Source: Diphasiastrum complanatum
Lineage: Eukaryota; Streptophyta; Lycopodiopsida; Lycopodiales; Lycopodiaceae
Direction: 5' to 3'
DNA length: 64,000 nt
Assembly (NCBI GenBank): GCA_029204225.1
Contig: CM055100.1
Location: 18,462,244-18,526,243, forward strand
Positions 1-10,428 of the stretch are shown piece by piece. The notes beneath the pieces are model-generated. The model was not told the origin of the DNA and made no database searches. It saw only the letters and a program-made list of their open reading frames with translations. Position 1 is the first letter of the stretch. Each line of letters starts with the position of its first letter. A program made the position numbers and the translations under genes.

Positions 1-33
1 TCAAAATTGCCAAATAAACTCAACTTGAGTAAA

Positions 34-545
34 CTAGTTGATATTTTTCATAGTCACTTCCTGTTTTGTTTGAACTGATCGAGATTTGGATGATTGGCCT
101 CTTGTACCACGTTTGCCCAATATTTTTTTGAAGCCCACCCTGCTTTTCTTGTCATTTTCCACATATCTTCGTAACGATTGGCGCTTATGACGAATATGCA
201 TACACATACTCGTCAATGCCCATACCGTATTGAATCTATTTGATTGAGAAAACTCATTATTCAAAATCCCATTGATCTTATTTTTGTCTCCTTGGTCTTG
301 TTGCTCCCAAAGAGTAAATAAGTTATGGCCAAAATATTTGAGAGCCCTTACAAAACATATTCCACGATTCCTCCGATGGGATATCCATCAAAGGAATACT
401 TATATCATAATCGGGCTTCCCTTCGGAAAGACAAAGTTTTTTCATTCTTTGTCTTTCTTCTGGAGATAGACTTCATGAATGTTCCTCCACTTCCATTAGA
501 AGAGGATCTTGGCCTCCTCCTAGAATCACTATCAATAGAAGACAT
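34..545 (-). other. unclassified minus-strand ORF remnants
   Basis: Two short open stretches on the minus strand (about 545-300 and 264-34) look like parts of one decayed reading frame. The upstream part starts with an Arg/Ser-rich stretch, and the downstream 76 codons are very basic (many Arg, Lys, Ser). Stops separate them. I recognise no domain. They could be a fragment of a nuclear or gag-like protein of a repeat, or chance openness. Nothing here supports a functional gene. Confidence 0.2.
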
Positions 546-574
546 TTTTCTCAACCAAAAAAAAAATGATGAAA

Positions 575-575
<1 letters not shown>

Positions 576-611
<36 letters not shown>
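576..611. repeat. (GT)n microsatellite
   Basis: Uninterrupted GT dinucleotide run of about 18 units followed by a short GA run. It creates spurious Cys-Val and Thr-His ORFs on the two strands, which are not genes. Confidence 0.95.
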
Positions 612-613
<2 letters not shown>

Positions 614-625
614 GAGAGAGAGTAA

Positions 626-905
626 CACAGATTTCACATAGTCCCCCTTGAACAAGTCAAGACCAAATTCTTTGAAGCCTTTCTTCTTACAACATAACAA
701 GTTTAAACGAAGCAAAAAAAACCTTATAGTACAAAGCACCATAAAGTGAAGGAAGTTCTAGAATACCCAGCTGTAACCTGCTGCCATCCCACAAAACACA
801 ACCGCACGAGTTATTTTAGTGAGGAAGACAGGTGTCATAGCTGAGCATCAGTTGTCATGCATGTTCGAAACAAGAAGCCATAATCAATCACAACAAGTGG
901 AAAGG
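626..905. repeat. dispersed repeat, copy 1
   Basis: This segment is a diverged copy of 28557-29030. Shared blocks include AGTGAGGAAGACA, GAGCATCAGTTGT and TAAAGTGAAG, in the same order and orientation. Copy 2 has about 170 bp between the last two shared blocks (roughly 28790-28962) that copy 1 lacks, so one copy gained or lost sequence. No coding capacity or termini are visible, so the class of repeat is unknown. Confidence 0.6.
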
Positions 906-2244
906 GTATAGTTTGGTGTTCACAGATTCCAGCAACAAATTTGTGAACACGGATTGGTTTTTGTGTTTCTTTATTTCTTAGGTGGCTTCCTCTTTGGAAA
1001 CCGAGTGTTTCTACCCGTTTCTAAAGGCCAATTTTATCTAGTTAGATCCTCTTGCTTAGAACTATTTCTAGGCAGGTCGTTCGTCAGTTCACCACTTGTA
1101 TTCCCAGCCATGAAACAATTTCGTTCACTCCAGCTACATGCACTTACAACTCATGTAACCAAGACTCGTTCACAGGTAGATTAACGTTTCAAACAAGTGA
1201 ACCGACAGCGATTCTTGCTACAAATTAATCCTAGATTAATCTACAGATCAAGAATCAAGAAACAAGAAACTAAGTACCTAACAACATACTAGCATCCCAA
1301 GAATCAAGAAATACCCATCTCTTGATTCTTGGAATACCCAAGAACAATCAAGGACAAGATTGTTAGTGAATATGCAAGATTTGAACCACAATTTCAGCCT
1401 ATTTAGTTTACCTAGATGCTGAAAATTACATAAACAAGAAACAAGAAAACTAATCTACATCTACATTCCACATTGTAAAGAAAGAAAGCAAGAAATCTAC
1501 TTAAATCCACAACCACAACAAAGAGATCAAAACATGTTCATAGGAATTTCACTCAAGACAATAGCCATGAACAAGGAGCCTCCAAATTGCCAATAACTCA
1601 TGGAGGATCTTCTTGATTCATGCAAGAGAAATGACAATACAATAAAAGCTCTCTCACAAGAGAGGGGGGCCCTTAAATAAGCAAGAGGGCTGCCCATGTG
1701 GAGCCTAAGTGGCAATTCCACTAATTTAGAAATTACAAGTGGAAATAGCTCTTTCACTAGAGGTCACCATCAAAAGGTGGCTCACTCTAATTTATTTAAG
1801 AGAGGGGTCTACATCTATTTACATTTCCTAGGAATAGCACTAGCTCCTACATGGTCATTCCTTCTCTAGGATTCACCATGTAGGCTCACATAGAAATAAC
1901 CTGTAATCCTAGCTAGTAATCCTCGGCTTTCATCTTCTTTCTGCTCTCCTTATTCTGAGACCTCCTCGGTCTTCCCTTTTATAGGCTGATCTGGAGGGTC
2001 TATTAGACAGTGTACTAGTTTGGCTGCTCAATTCTGGACAATAATTCGCAGACATACTATCAGTACTATAAAAATAGGTTATAAAAATCTTGGCGAAGGT
2101 TTTAGAGAGTCTGAATTGACCTGACGAAGGTTCTAGAGATATGGCGAAGGTTCATCATTTCCCTAAGAACATCCTTTATCTAGGTACTATAATAAATACA
2201 AATTGTGAAGATCTAGTCAAGCCTTGAAAACCTCTGTTCTTGTC
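906..2244. other. no gene seen; repeat-like DNA
   Basis: I see no supported gene here. The stretch contains a perfect 13-bp hairpin stem (CCAAGAATCAAGA at 1297-1309 and its complement at 1320-1332). A short block follows with three GGCGAAGGTT-like repeats (about 2090-2150). The context, just upstream of a copia fragment, suggests degraded element sequence, but no LTR borders could be placed. Confidence 0.4.
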
Positions 2245-2478
2245 AATAAAGCAGTACTATGGCATCACCGATTAGGACACTTGAATCATACATTTGTTTC
2301 ATACATGTCTAAATGATCCCTAGCACTTGATCTCGACTATCCAGCCGATAAAATTGACCTCCTTGTCTGTCATAGCTGCATCCTTGGAAAGCATACTAGG
2401 ATTCCCTTTAGATCAAGTCATCGGCATGCAGCAAAGATTTGTTAGACGTTGTTCATTCAGATATATGTGGTCCAATGC
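2245..2478 (+). pseudogene. Ty1/copia polyprotein fragment (GAG-pre-integrase to start of integrase)
   Basis: Translation on the + strand gives the copia signature LWHHRLGHLNH, followed after a stop by an HSC..GKHTRIPF block, and after frame damage by VHSDICGP, the start of the integrase core. Intact elements have these blocks in this order between protease and integrase. The fragment ends abruptly near 2478, where minus-strand sequence of a different LTR element begins. That makes it a truncated remnant, probably cut by the neighbouring element or by deletion. Confidence 0.75.
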
Positions 2479-2552
2479 AAACTTCGTCGTTGCTTCCAAA
2501 GTATTAAAAATTCACTTCCAAATGCAAAACTTTAAAAGGTTTGAAATGTGCT

Positions 2553-2942
2553 TCAAATCTTGTAAGTCCTTGTGAGGCTCCAAGCCTCATGCATCTTTCC
2601 ACAAAGAAAACACCTTTCCTTGAATTTGTCCTTCTTTCCTTTGCACTTTGAAATTGAAGCTCCATCCTTCACCTCGGCCCCCTTGCTTTGGTTCTCCTTG
2701 GATGGATTGGTCTTCATTTTGTAGCATCTTGAGACAAAATGATCTCTCTTGCCACAAAGGTTGCATTTAGGATCCTTACTTGCCTCCAATAGGTTGCCAC
2801 CTATTGATGCCATGATGAGGAAGTAAAACCTATTGATATGACTTTTCAAAATGTAATTTGTGACTCTCAAAAAACTAGATTTGAACACATTCAACAATCT
2901 AGAAGGATCTACACAAGATCTAGACCACAAATTTTGAATCAT
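2553..2942 (-). pseudogene. gag-like zinc-knuckle protein fragment
   Basis: The 129-codon ORF contains CNLCGKRDHFVSRC, a CX2CX4HX4C zinc knuckle of the kind that binds RNA in retrotransposon Gag. A Lys-rich region and a second CFLCGK motif follow. It aligns through most of its length with the N-terminal quarter of the 463-codon ORF at 56657-55266, which continues where this one stops. It keeps the knuckle His that the other copy has lost. Truncated; not expected to be functional. Confidence 0.7.
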
Positions 2943-3029
2943 ATCTCTTTCAACTTAGTCAATTGGAAACTAATCTTTGCTTTGATCACTAAGACAAAAG
3001 CACTCTATCAAGTCACAAAAATCAGATCC

Positions 3030-3750
3030 AAGCACCCCTATTGGACTCAACAAATACAATGACTCTTCCTCTTGAGAGTTGGAATGGATTTGAAAAGATT
3101 TGATACCTAGATTTTCCTTTTCTCTTGACTAGTTCACTCAACTTTTGAGATTCTTGAACAAAGTATGGGTTTTGTTTCAAATACTTGAAAAACAAACTTA
3201 GTCACTTCTTTTGGACTCACTCTTGACCCAAATAATCTCACCCTTGAGACTTGGATTGAATTTGATTTGATTTGACAACAAATTAAACCACCAATTTTCA
3301 CAAAAAAAGGAGCTACACTAGATCACAAAAACTTGACATGTATACTTGATTAAAACACACAAAGATCAGATCCAATCACCCCTTTTGGAATCCCTCTTGA
3401 CCCAAATAATCTCACTCTTGAGATTTGGAATGGACATGAAATGGTTTGATAACAATCTACGTCAATAATTTTTCACCAAGCTTAAAAATTAGACATTTAG
3501 AGATTCACAAAGATCCCAATCATGTATGAACACTCAAATATGGCTCCTCCCTGTTCTAGACTCCCAATGGGATCACAACTTGACCCTCACACTCTCACAA
3601 AAAAAGTTGAATAGAACTTATTTGAGTTTTATACATATAATGTCAAAGTTTTGCTCGAAAAATTGAATTCATTCACCCCTATTGGACTCCACCAAGTACA
3701 AATGACTCTACCTCTTTAGAGTTGGAATGAAATTCAAATTTTCAGAAATG
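3030..3750. repeat. imperfect direct repeats in the element leader
   Basis: A block of about 75 bp beginning with CACCCCTATTGGACTC-like sequence and ending in GGAATGGAT..GA..TTTGAT recurs at about 3033, 3206, 3376 and 3676. Spacing is about 170, 170 and 300 bp. In the related element at 54-58 kb only two such blocks remain between the ORF and the primer-binding site, so copy number differs between members. Confidence 0.6.
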
Positions 3751-4658
3751 TGATGCTTCTCTCTCACTAAGATATGTGCTTCCAAAGAGCTAATTCCACT
3801 TAGCAAGACTAGATCACAATGAATAAGACAATTTTTCCACCAAAATCAAGAATTGAGTTACTAGTTCTTGCCCTCTACAAAAGAAGGATCTCTTGAAAAT
3901 TTTGGATCAACCACAACACATATGCCTCACTCACATTTATGACTTTAATTAAATTCAAAAAAATACTCACACACTTGATTAGGGGTGAACAATGTGACTT
4001 GGATCTCAAATTTTTCTCCTAGTACTTGCTAACAATTCTTATCACCTTGTATTGGTAGATTTTGCCTTTATGAGTGTTTGTGCTTCAGAAATTCACTAAG
4101 ATTTCACTTGGAGGACTGATCCAAGAGTGTCTTCTAGCATTTATATGCTTCTAGACTCAGCCCTTTCACTCTTGAACAAATCTAGAATGAAGGTATAATG
4201 GATTTCAATCCCTCCCCTTGCAAATCACTCCTTAATCTTTGGTTTATAGCACTCTTTCTCTCTCAACTTCAATGTACACTCAAAAAATAAGAGAATAAAC
4301 TTCAATGCACTGTAAAAAGTTTTAATCCATCTATATTATTGATCTAAACCAATAACAAATCAATGGAATAGAAACAATGCAAGTGAAAGCTTGAAAAATG
4401 CACTATATTGACTCAAAATTGGGTGTATGAAGCTCAAAATGCACCAAACTGAATTTTACTGTCCAAAACAGGTCTTGTACGGAACCACACGTGTGTAAAG
4501 TACACATGCATCCCACAACAAGATTTGGTACAAATATAATGGTTCTAGCTATCCATTCAACCTCGCTACCTCAATATTAGCTTGTTTCCAAAAACCTGCC
4601 AATTTGGGTATAGTTTAGATCAATGCCTTAAATGCACTTGTACTTGGATCTGATACCA

Positions 4659-5506
4659 TGTGAAAGTACAGAAAAAAGGACCAAGAATGGATCCAAATCA
4701 GATCCACAAGTGTGATTGGGTGTTAGATTAGATTGATCTACCAATCTACACAAGATTAGATAGCACTAGATCAAATCTACATCAACAAATCTAACAAGAA
4801 CGATCAAATATGATCAAAACTTGTACTTGCTTGTTTCACACGTGTGAATACCTGTCCAAGTACGGACTACCAGCAAATAATGAAGTACACTAAGCTTAGA
4901 AACCATTAGAAGCATAAAATCACAAGACAAATGGAGAGATTACTCAAGAAATGCACCAAAACCAAGATTTAGCTTTCTTGTCAATTATGGCCAAATGAGC
5001 CACCATATATACACAAGAGCTGATGCTTACTCAGCTGATTTGGCACGTGTGAGAGTGCCTACTCATCAAAGGATCCACCAATAATCATCAATATGGCACA
5101 TGGACCAAGTTTCCTAACTTATAGCCACCTCTCTTGATTTTAGGCAATTTTCCTAATTTATAGGGACTTGCACAAATATCTACTACAAGTTGGATCTCAC
5201 CTACTACTGATGTTTTAACACATATGAGCAGTCCTTGGCACGTGTGAGATCACTCCTATCCATGTGAATAGCTTTTCCAACCAATAACATGATGCCAAGT
5301 GGCATATAGCTAGAAAACTAGATTTTGGCCATTTTAGCCACTAGATCTCAAATGAAATGGTATGTACAACCTATATGACTCATCTAAATGATAAATGTAT
5401 TTATTTCACACATGGGAACAGGCTCCACACATGTCTAATGATGATATGTACTAGTCATAATGGTATTTACAAGATTTGATCAAGTTAGCTTTTGCCAATT
5501 TTAACA
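4659..5506 (-). repeat. LTR (5' LTR of the truncated minus-strand element)
   Basis: It begins TGTGAAAGTACAG, shares blocks such as AAAGGACCAAGA.TGGATCC and the TTTCACACRTGGGAACAGG block with the 831-bp LTRs at 53791 and 57024, and ends near TTTTAACA. The adjoining primer-binding site on the minus strand fixes its orientation. The outer end is the less certain border. Confidence 0.7.
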
Positions 5507-6075
5507 TGGTTGCATATGGATTATAAGATGAATGATATATACAAATCTCATTATTTTGAAAGTTTTTCGAATAATGAGATAGAGAAACATCTTTTCTCCC
5601 GGCTGATACACCTCGGACGCCTCCATATCTCATACCAAAGGCATCTAATTCAATAGCATCCTGTAAACGAGAAAAGAAAATAAATTTAGAATGATACATA
5701 ACACTGCAAACTCAATAAGAAAACTGAACAATATGAATACGAATAAGAAATAAGAAAACTGAACAATATCAATACCAATATAATATCTACTTACCAGATC
5801 ATAATCATCGTAATCAATGACGTTTGCTCTGCTGATGTCATGTCCTCCAATGGCCTCTACATTTTCGGAGGGGATATATCTAGCCCTAGGGAGATATCTT
5901 TTTTGAAATTCCAAAAATTCCTCCTCTATAGGCAAAGTCTTTTTATAGGCTTTAGATTTTTCAATCATGGCCTCTAAGGCCTCATTGCCAGATTACCAAT
6001 TGCCATCTTTATCATAATCTATCTCACTTTCAAGGTCATCATATGAGTAATCAACAATGTTACTCATCCATGACA
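5507..6075 (-). pseudogene. unidentified two-exon gene remnant
   Basis: Reading the minus strand from about 6075, an acidic Asp/Tyr-rich exon runs to a good donor (CTG|GTAAGTAG, about 5795). A pyrimidine-rich stretch and CAG acceptor (about 5660) follow, then a second exon with the stretch DAFGMRYGGVRGVSAGRKDV. One TAA interrupts the first exon. The second exon runs into LTR-like sequence below about 5506, so the gene has probably lost its 3' end. I do not recognise the protein. It lies at the left edge of the H3-like/protease cluster and may belong to it. Confidence 0.4.
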
Positions 6076-6123
6076 TTTAGATATCACATCGAAAAACAAA
6101 TGCTTACTTTGTTGCTGTATTAT

Positions 6124-6540
6124 AGAAGATGGATTCAATGCAAAAAATGTTTGGAAGCCACTTGATCAAGATTTTGGTATAAACTCTCAAGAGCAACTTC
6201 AGATAACAGTGAAAAGAAATGACAACATTTTTGCAATGGTTGAGGTCGAGGAAGATTGGTGTCTCAATCACATTCGATCAGAACTAGACATGTTGCAATT
6301 CGATCTACCTTAGTACTATCAATTTCGATTGAATGGTGTAAAGGTACGTTATGCCATATAAAATATTCTTTTTTTTTTCTATTTCTAAGTGAATCAGTTT
6401 CATAAAATATATAACTAAAACAATTTCTCTTGTGCAAGTAAGAGTAAGGCAGGAAGAGCATATAAAATGCAAAGACATTGGAACATCCATCGAAATTGAA
6501 GATCCATAGATTATGAACTATGGAATTTTGTATTATGTAA
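6124..6540 (+). pseudogene. unidentified + strand two-exon fragment, possibly ubiquitin-like fold
   Basis: A + strand exon begins after TTATAG (about 6127) and ends at a good donor (GTAAAG|GTACGT, about 6342). It is open except for one TAG. A second short exon follows TAAGGCAG (about 6461) and ends in a TAG after IEIEDP. The pattern of strands (NDNIFAMVEVEEDW, then YYQFRLNGVK, then a CKDI block) resembles a beta-grasp or ubiquitin-like layout. That is inference only. Opposite strand to its neighbours. Confidence 0.35.
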
Positions 6541-6589
6541 TACAATTTTTTGTATACATCATTTTTGAAAATATATGAACCACTTTTTC

Positions 6590-6752
6590 TATGAGGCTCT
6601 TTCATTTCTATGATCTCCATTTCCATGGTGCAAAACACAATGTAATTGCAACTCGATAATATGAGTTTTCTATAGGAAGATTCATTGTCTCCTGCAGGAA
6701 ATGCACTATCTCCATTGGGGAGATCTTCAGTCACTTGAACTCCAGTGATCAC
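6590..6752 (-). pseudogene. duplicated, decayed last exon of the Ulp1-like protease
   Basis: Read on the minus strand, this block gives SPMEIVHFLQETMNLPIENS. It aligns without gaps to SPIEIMHFRQETIKLVIENS of the exon at 7344-7186. It carries a TGA where the other copy has Cys, and a later TAG. The DNA also matches (CTCCCCAATRGAGATARTGC). A second protease exon, or a whole second gene, has therefore decayed here. Confidence 0.65.
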
Positions 6753-6799
6753 TACAATCGACACTTGCCCTTGTTGAAGTCTCGTATATATTGGTTGTA

Positions 6800-7018
6800 T
6801 TTTTTGTCTTCATTGCCTTTGTCTGTATTGTCCTTGTCTTGGCATATTTGGATATGTTCAGATGATGATCTGATCAAAGCTTTGCTGCAACAAATCTAAG
6901 TGAACTGATGTCGCATGATTGGATTGGTTGTGGCAAAGGTTCGATCAGATCATCATTCTGAACTTATCCAAAAAAGACCATGGTAAAGACAAGGCAGACC
7001 AAGGCAATGAAAAACAAA
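6800..7018. repeat. foldback (long imperfect hairpin)
   Basis: The left arm (about 6800-6895) and right arm (about 6922-7018) are imperfect inverted repeats around a loop of about 26 bp. The best block is GATGATCTGATC facing GATCAGATCATC, with ATTGCCTTTGTCTG facing CAGACCAAGGCAAT farther out. It lies between the two protease last-exon copies. A foldback element, MITE remnant or small-RNA hairpin would all fit. No target duplication was identified. Confidence 0.6.
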
Positions 7019-7589
7019 CATGTCGAAAAACAGTAGAAATTGAAGATGAATGAATCATAACCTGAATTGATAAGAGGAAAAATAACAAGTAAGAACAACC
7101 ATAGAAAAACTGTAAGTATATTTCTATTAAAATTTTCTATACATGTGTCTCATCCACATCTAGTGAGACGAATATTTAAATAGAATCAACTATCTATGAT
7201 CTCTAAATCCATTTTTCCAGTTGGAAGTAGCTTGGGTGGAGAACACTCGGCCATTGCAACTGGATATGAATTTTCGATCACAAGCTTTATGGTCTCCTGC
7301 CTGAAGTGCATTATCTCTATTGGGGAGACCTTCGGACATTTAAACTGAAAAAAACATAAACACAGTTAAATGTAATTAATCAAAGATCAGTTAATAGGAG
7401 TTTGTATATGAAAAAAACAAAAGCCCAATTAAAAGTAATTAATCGAATATTACCTCTTCCAGATTTGGAAGTCCATCTTGTAATGCAAGCCAATTAAAAA
7501 AGTGTTTGGCATTGCATATGGTATACCAACCACAGCTGACATAATCAACCTGCTGGGAGGACTGCAGAATCCAAATTTGAACATTATGA

Positions 7590-7746
7590 GATATCGGATC
7601 AACGCGCAGGATGTAAGAGTAAAATCTACAACGGAAACAAGCATGCGTTGAACCGATATCAAAAAAATTTGATTGAATATCGGATCAGCACGCACGTTGG
7701 GAAAATAAACCAATCAATAACTACAAGGGCGCATCGAATTGATATT
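7590..7746. repeat. paired inverted-repeat modules A (7590-7660) and B (7676-7746)
   Basis: Each module is 71 bp with outward-facing GATATCGRWTCAACGCGC-type ends in inverted orientation and an unrelated core of about 35 bp. Module A runs from GATATCGGATCAACGCGC to GCGTTGAACCGATATC. Module B is more diverged (ATATCGGATCAGCACGC to GCGCATCGAATTGATATT). Both lie inside the 198-nt intron 7562-7759 of the protease and make up most of it. Confidence 0.8.
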
Positions 7747-7847
7747 GAAAAATTTATACCTCTGCATCAACCATTTTCAGCTTTGAGTATGCTTTTGCAT
7801 TTGGTATTGGAAAGAGTTCCAGTATTTTCTGTATATGGGTCCTGGCA

Positions 7848-7980
<133 letters not shown>

Positions 7981-8316
7981 GAGTTCATCTTCAAACAAAC
8001 TGGATTACACACACCCTCATCATTGACGTTTAGGGACAACACATATAAGCTCTAATGATCACTGAAATCAGAAAACAAGAAATTTATGAGAATCAATGTG
8101 AAATCAAAATTCATATGAAAAATTCAATAAAATAAAATCTGAAAAATAGACATTTGTTATGTATGGCAACACGAGAATTGGAGTCCCTAGTCTGACGTAT
8201 TGGAACATATCATCGTGCAAACTTTTGAAATCAGGGAAATCAAATGCTGCCATGAATTGAAGGGGAAACAATGCAACATCTATAAACAATGGGGTCTAGA
8301 AGAACTCCATCCAACA

Positions 8317-8775
8317 CTAAATTGCCCCACCTCCTACATTGTGCCCTAGCATTTTATCCCTACTTTCTAATTCACTAGTATCTAAACTAGAGAGGGGGAG
8401 ACCAGCATTGGTCTTTGGCATTCTAAAATTGTATCGAGGACCTAAACCTTTAAGATATGTGTTTAACAATTGGTCATACTGTACATATTGAGAACTATTT
8501 ACCAAGGCAAGTGCAGGGGGTGACAAAAAGTAACACTAATAAACCACATAAAGAATTGTCATTCAAGATTGATTCTACCTTTACACTAACAAAATCATCT
8601 AAATTGCTTCCAACAACAGGAGGATAAGAACTAATATTTACGGGTTTAGGAGGAGGAGGAGATTTAGGAGGTGGAGATTGGTTAGGAGAGGAAGATTTAG
8701 CAGGAGAAGTTAAAGATGGAGTGGAAGGAGAAGAAGGAGACTTAGGAGGAGAATGCCTAGAAGAAAGAGTAATAT
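8317..8775 (-). other. Pro/Ser-rich coding remnant downstream of the H3-like ORF
   Basis: The minus strand just after the H3-like ORF has an open frame of Ser-Pro-Pro-Lys repeats (about 8770-8540). A frame change follows, then a 69-codon ORF (8526-8317) with the stretch YDQLLNTYLKGLGPRYNFRM. A single frameshift near 8790 would put the Pro-rich part in line with the H3-like protein, so it may be a lost C-terminal tail or a separate gene. No domain recognised. Confidence 0.35.
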
Positions 8776-9354
8776 TCAGAGGAATGGCTTGAAAAAATCC
8801 CTTGCTTTAGATGGAGGGTTGAGAGACCTCTTCTTCTTTGAAACACTCCCGCTTTGTATAAGAATAACAAACCGAATTGGTTGAGATTGCTTTCGTTTTC
8901 TCCTCTCTGAATCTTGTTTTGGAGGAGAGGAGGGAACAGGTCTAAAGTATTCAGCAAACTTGTCATATGTGTCCCGAAGCCTGAACACAATGTTGAAATC
9001 CTTGGGCATGATGGTCACCCTCTTGGCATGGACAGCTGCAACAACAGTATCAGAAAAAATTTTCACCTGAAAATTCTCATATGCTGTGTGCAGGGCCTCA
9101 ATTGCCGTTACTGTCCATCTCACATCTACAGATAGACTTCTTGTCACCTGCCTGATGAACCTCTGTATGTGAGATTTCGAAATCAGAAAATTATTTGTCT
9201 TCTGAACCTTTTGAATATCCTTGAGCCAGGGTGGGTCTCTTCTTCTGCCCCTTGGCCTAGGAGGAGGTGGTGGTGGTTGTGGATTTCCCTGACCCGCATC
9301 TGAAATTGGTATTTCACCTGATTGCCCTCGTGCCATCTGCTTGGTCCGCGCCAT
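8776..9354 (-). CDS. divergent histone H3-like protein
   Basis: 192 codons. Residues 44-127 align without gaps to the histone H3 fold, from the alpha-N helix (LKDIQKVQKT) to alpha 3, with the near-identical block AVHAKRVTIMPKD at 107-119. The N-terminus keeps MARTKQ, so Arg2, Thr3 and Lys4 are present, but position 9 is Gly instead of Lys. The rest of the tail is replaced by a Gln/Gly/Pro stretch (a run of Pro at 27-32) and Arg-rich RPRGRRR. RWT in loop 1, FSD and KDF recall centromeric CenH3, yet loop 1 has the canonical H3 length. A basic tail of about 60 residues (RRKRKQ) follows the fold. Histone H3 wraps DNA in nucleosomes; whether this one enters nucleosomes is unknown. A single open frame, no introns, and ATG at 9354 chosen because it starts MARTKQ. 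Module C begins 7 bp upstream. Confidence 0.75.
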   Translation of the reverse strand: MARTKQMARGQSGEIPISDAGQGNPQPPPPPPRPRGRRRDPPWLKDIQKVQKTNNFLISKSHIQRFIRQVTRSLSVDVRWTVTAIEALHTAYENFQVKIFSDTVVAAVHAKRVTIMPKDFNIVFRLRDTYDKFAEYFRPVPSSPPKQDSERRKRKQSQPIRFVILIQSGSVSKKKRSLNPPSKARDFFKPFL

Positions 9355-9360
9355 TACTGT

Positions 9361-9527
9361 GTAGTGGCAGATCAGCGCGCGATAATGTTGATTTCAGGAT
9401 CAGACCTCAGGTCGGGCACGTCGAAGCGATACCTGAGCTAAACAATTTCATTAGGTGGTAGTGGATGGGCGCAAACGAGTAGGAACGGATTGAAGGAAGT
9501 TGTTTTCGAGCGCGTTGAATCGATATC
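9361..9527. repeat. paired inverted-repeat modules C (9361-9432) and D (9457-9527)
   Basis: Module C has GATCAGCGCGC on the left and GCACGTCGAAGCGATAC on the right. Module D has a weakly matching left end (GGTAGTGGATGGGCGC) and a perfect right end (GCGCGTTGAATCGATATC). Both lie immediately upstream of the H3-like start codon (minus strand). Their cores do not resemble each other or those of the other modules. Confidence 0.65.
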
Positions 9528-10428
9528 GCATAGATACAAATAACTATAAGCAAAAAAATTTCAGCATCGTCGATCAGTATATATAGAGAAAGTCAGAAAT
9601 GATTGCAAACGTGATGGTTTGCAAACGTGGTGGCTCGTATTACGATGATGATTACCCAGAGGCTTGTCAATCAAATCAATCTAAATATCCATCAGTCATC
9701 AAAATGATTAGTCCATATCAAATTAACTAGAACTAATTTCAAATAAAGTATGGTCACATCTACAATTAATCACACTTCTACCATTTAATGCTGAAATCGA
9801 CAGTTTTAAGCTTTAAATATAAGACCTTTTTTATATCCAATAATTATGATTTTGGAAAATTCCAAAGGCCAGATTTTCACCCGATAGCTAATCAACGCGC
9901 ATATAAAGCATTTGACAACCACAGTATGTATTCTCGCTCGCTCATCCGATATTGGACGGAATATGAATGATCAAAGCTTGATTGATAGATTCTGCATAAC
10001 TTTGGCCAGTATGAAGAGTCTTTCGAATCAAGCTTTGATCGTGCATATAGGGTCCAATAGTTTCAAAAATTTCGATAATATTTTGCTCCTGGAATAGCGA
10101 TTCGACGCACACAGTCCAAATGCAGCAAATACATCATCTTCCAGGCATGCTGATCCGATATCCCATATGTAGAAAAATCATACTGGAACGCATAATGAAA
10201 GACTTATGAAAATGTTCAGAATGAACATTATCTCAAAAGAAAAAATTTCATCTTTACGATGCTTAAATAGGACAAAATTGTAATAAATTTTCTCATTCAT
10301 GTTTTTCAATGATATCCATTAATCAATTGTTTATAATTTTTTTAATGATTATTCTAGGAGGCTAGTGATTGTCTATTTAATGTATTCCGGCGCAGGGCTA
10401 ATGATGATTCGTTGAATCTAGTACTAGA
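9528..10428. repeat. modules E (9883-9953) and F (10093-10162) in otherwise non-coding DNA
   Basis: Module E runs from GATAGCTAATCAACGCGC to GCTCATCCGATATT, 71 bp. Module F runs from AATAGCGATTCGACGCAC to GCATGCTGATCCGATATC, 70 bp. A direct repeat of CAAACGTGRTGG lies at about 9607-9633, and ATCAAAGCTTGAT with its variants at 9968 and 10026. No convincing ORF was found between the two modules or to the left of E, so this pair has no obvious gene attached. Confidence 0.65.

Larger units (their letters stand above)
2490..5506 (-). mobile_element. truncated copy of a gag-only LTR retroelement (same family as 53791-57855)
   Basis: The minus strand carries, in order, a 5' LTR (4659-5506), a primer-binding site next to it (complement of TGGTATCAGATCC at about 4646-4658), a long leader with internal repeats, and a zinc-knuckle ORF (2942-2553). 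The same order and clearly related sequence occur in the complete element at 53791-57855. The 3' half, including the second LTR, is missing: homology stops near 2500 at a junction with a copia fragment. This copy is much more diverged than the one at 54-58 kb and is an old, inactive remnant. Confidence 0.8.

Noticed and set aside
8776-9354. Calling the H3-like ORF a bona fide CenH3
   Set aside because: It has RWT, FSD and KDF like CenH3, but loop 1 has canonical H3 length and MARTKQ plus HAKRVTIMPKD are canonical H3; the evidence is mixed.
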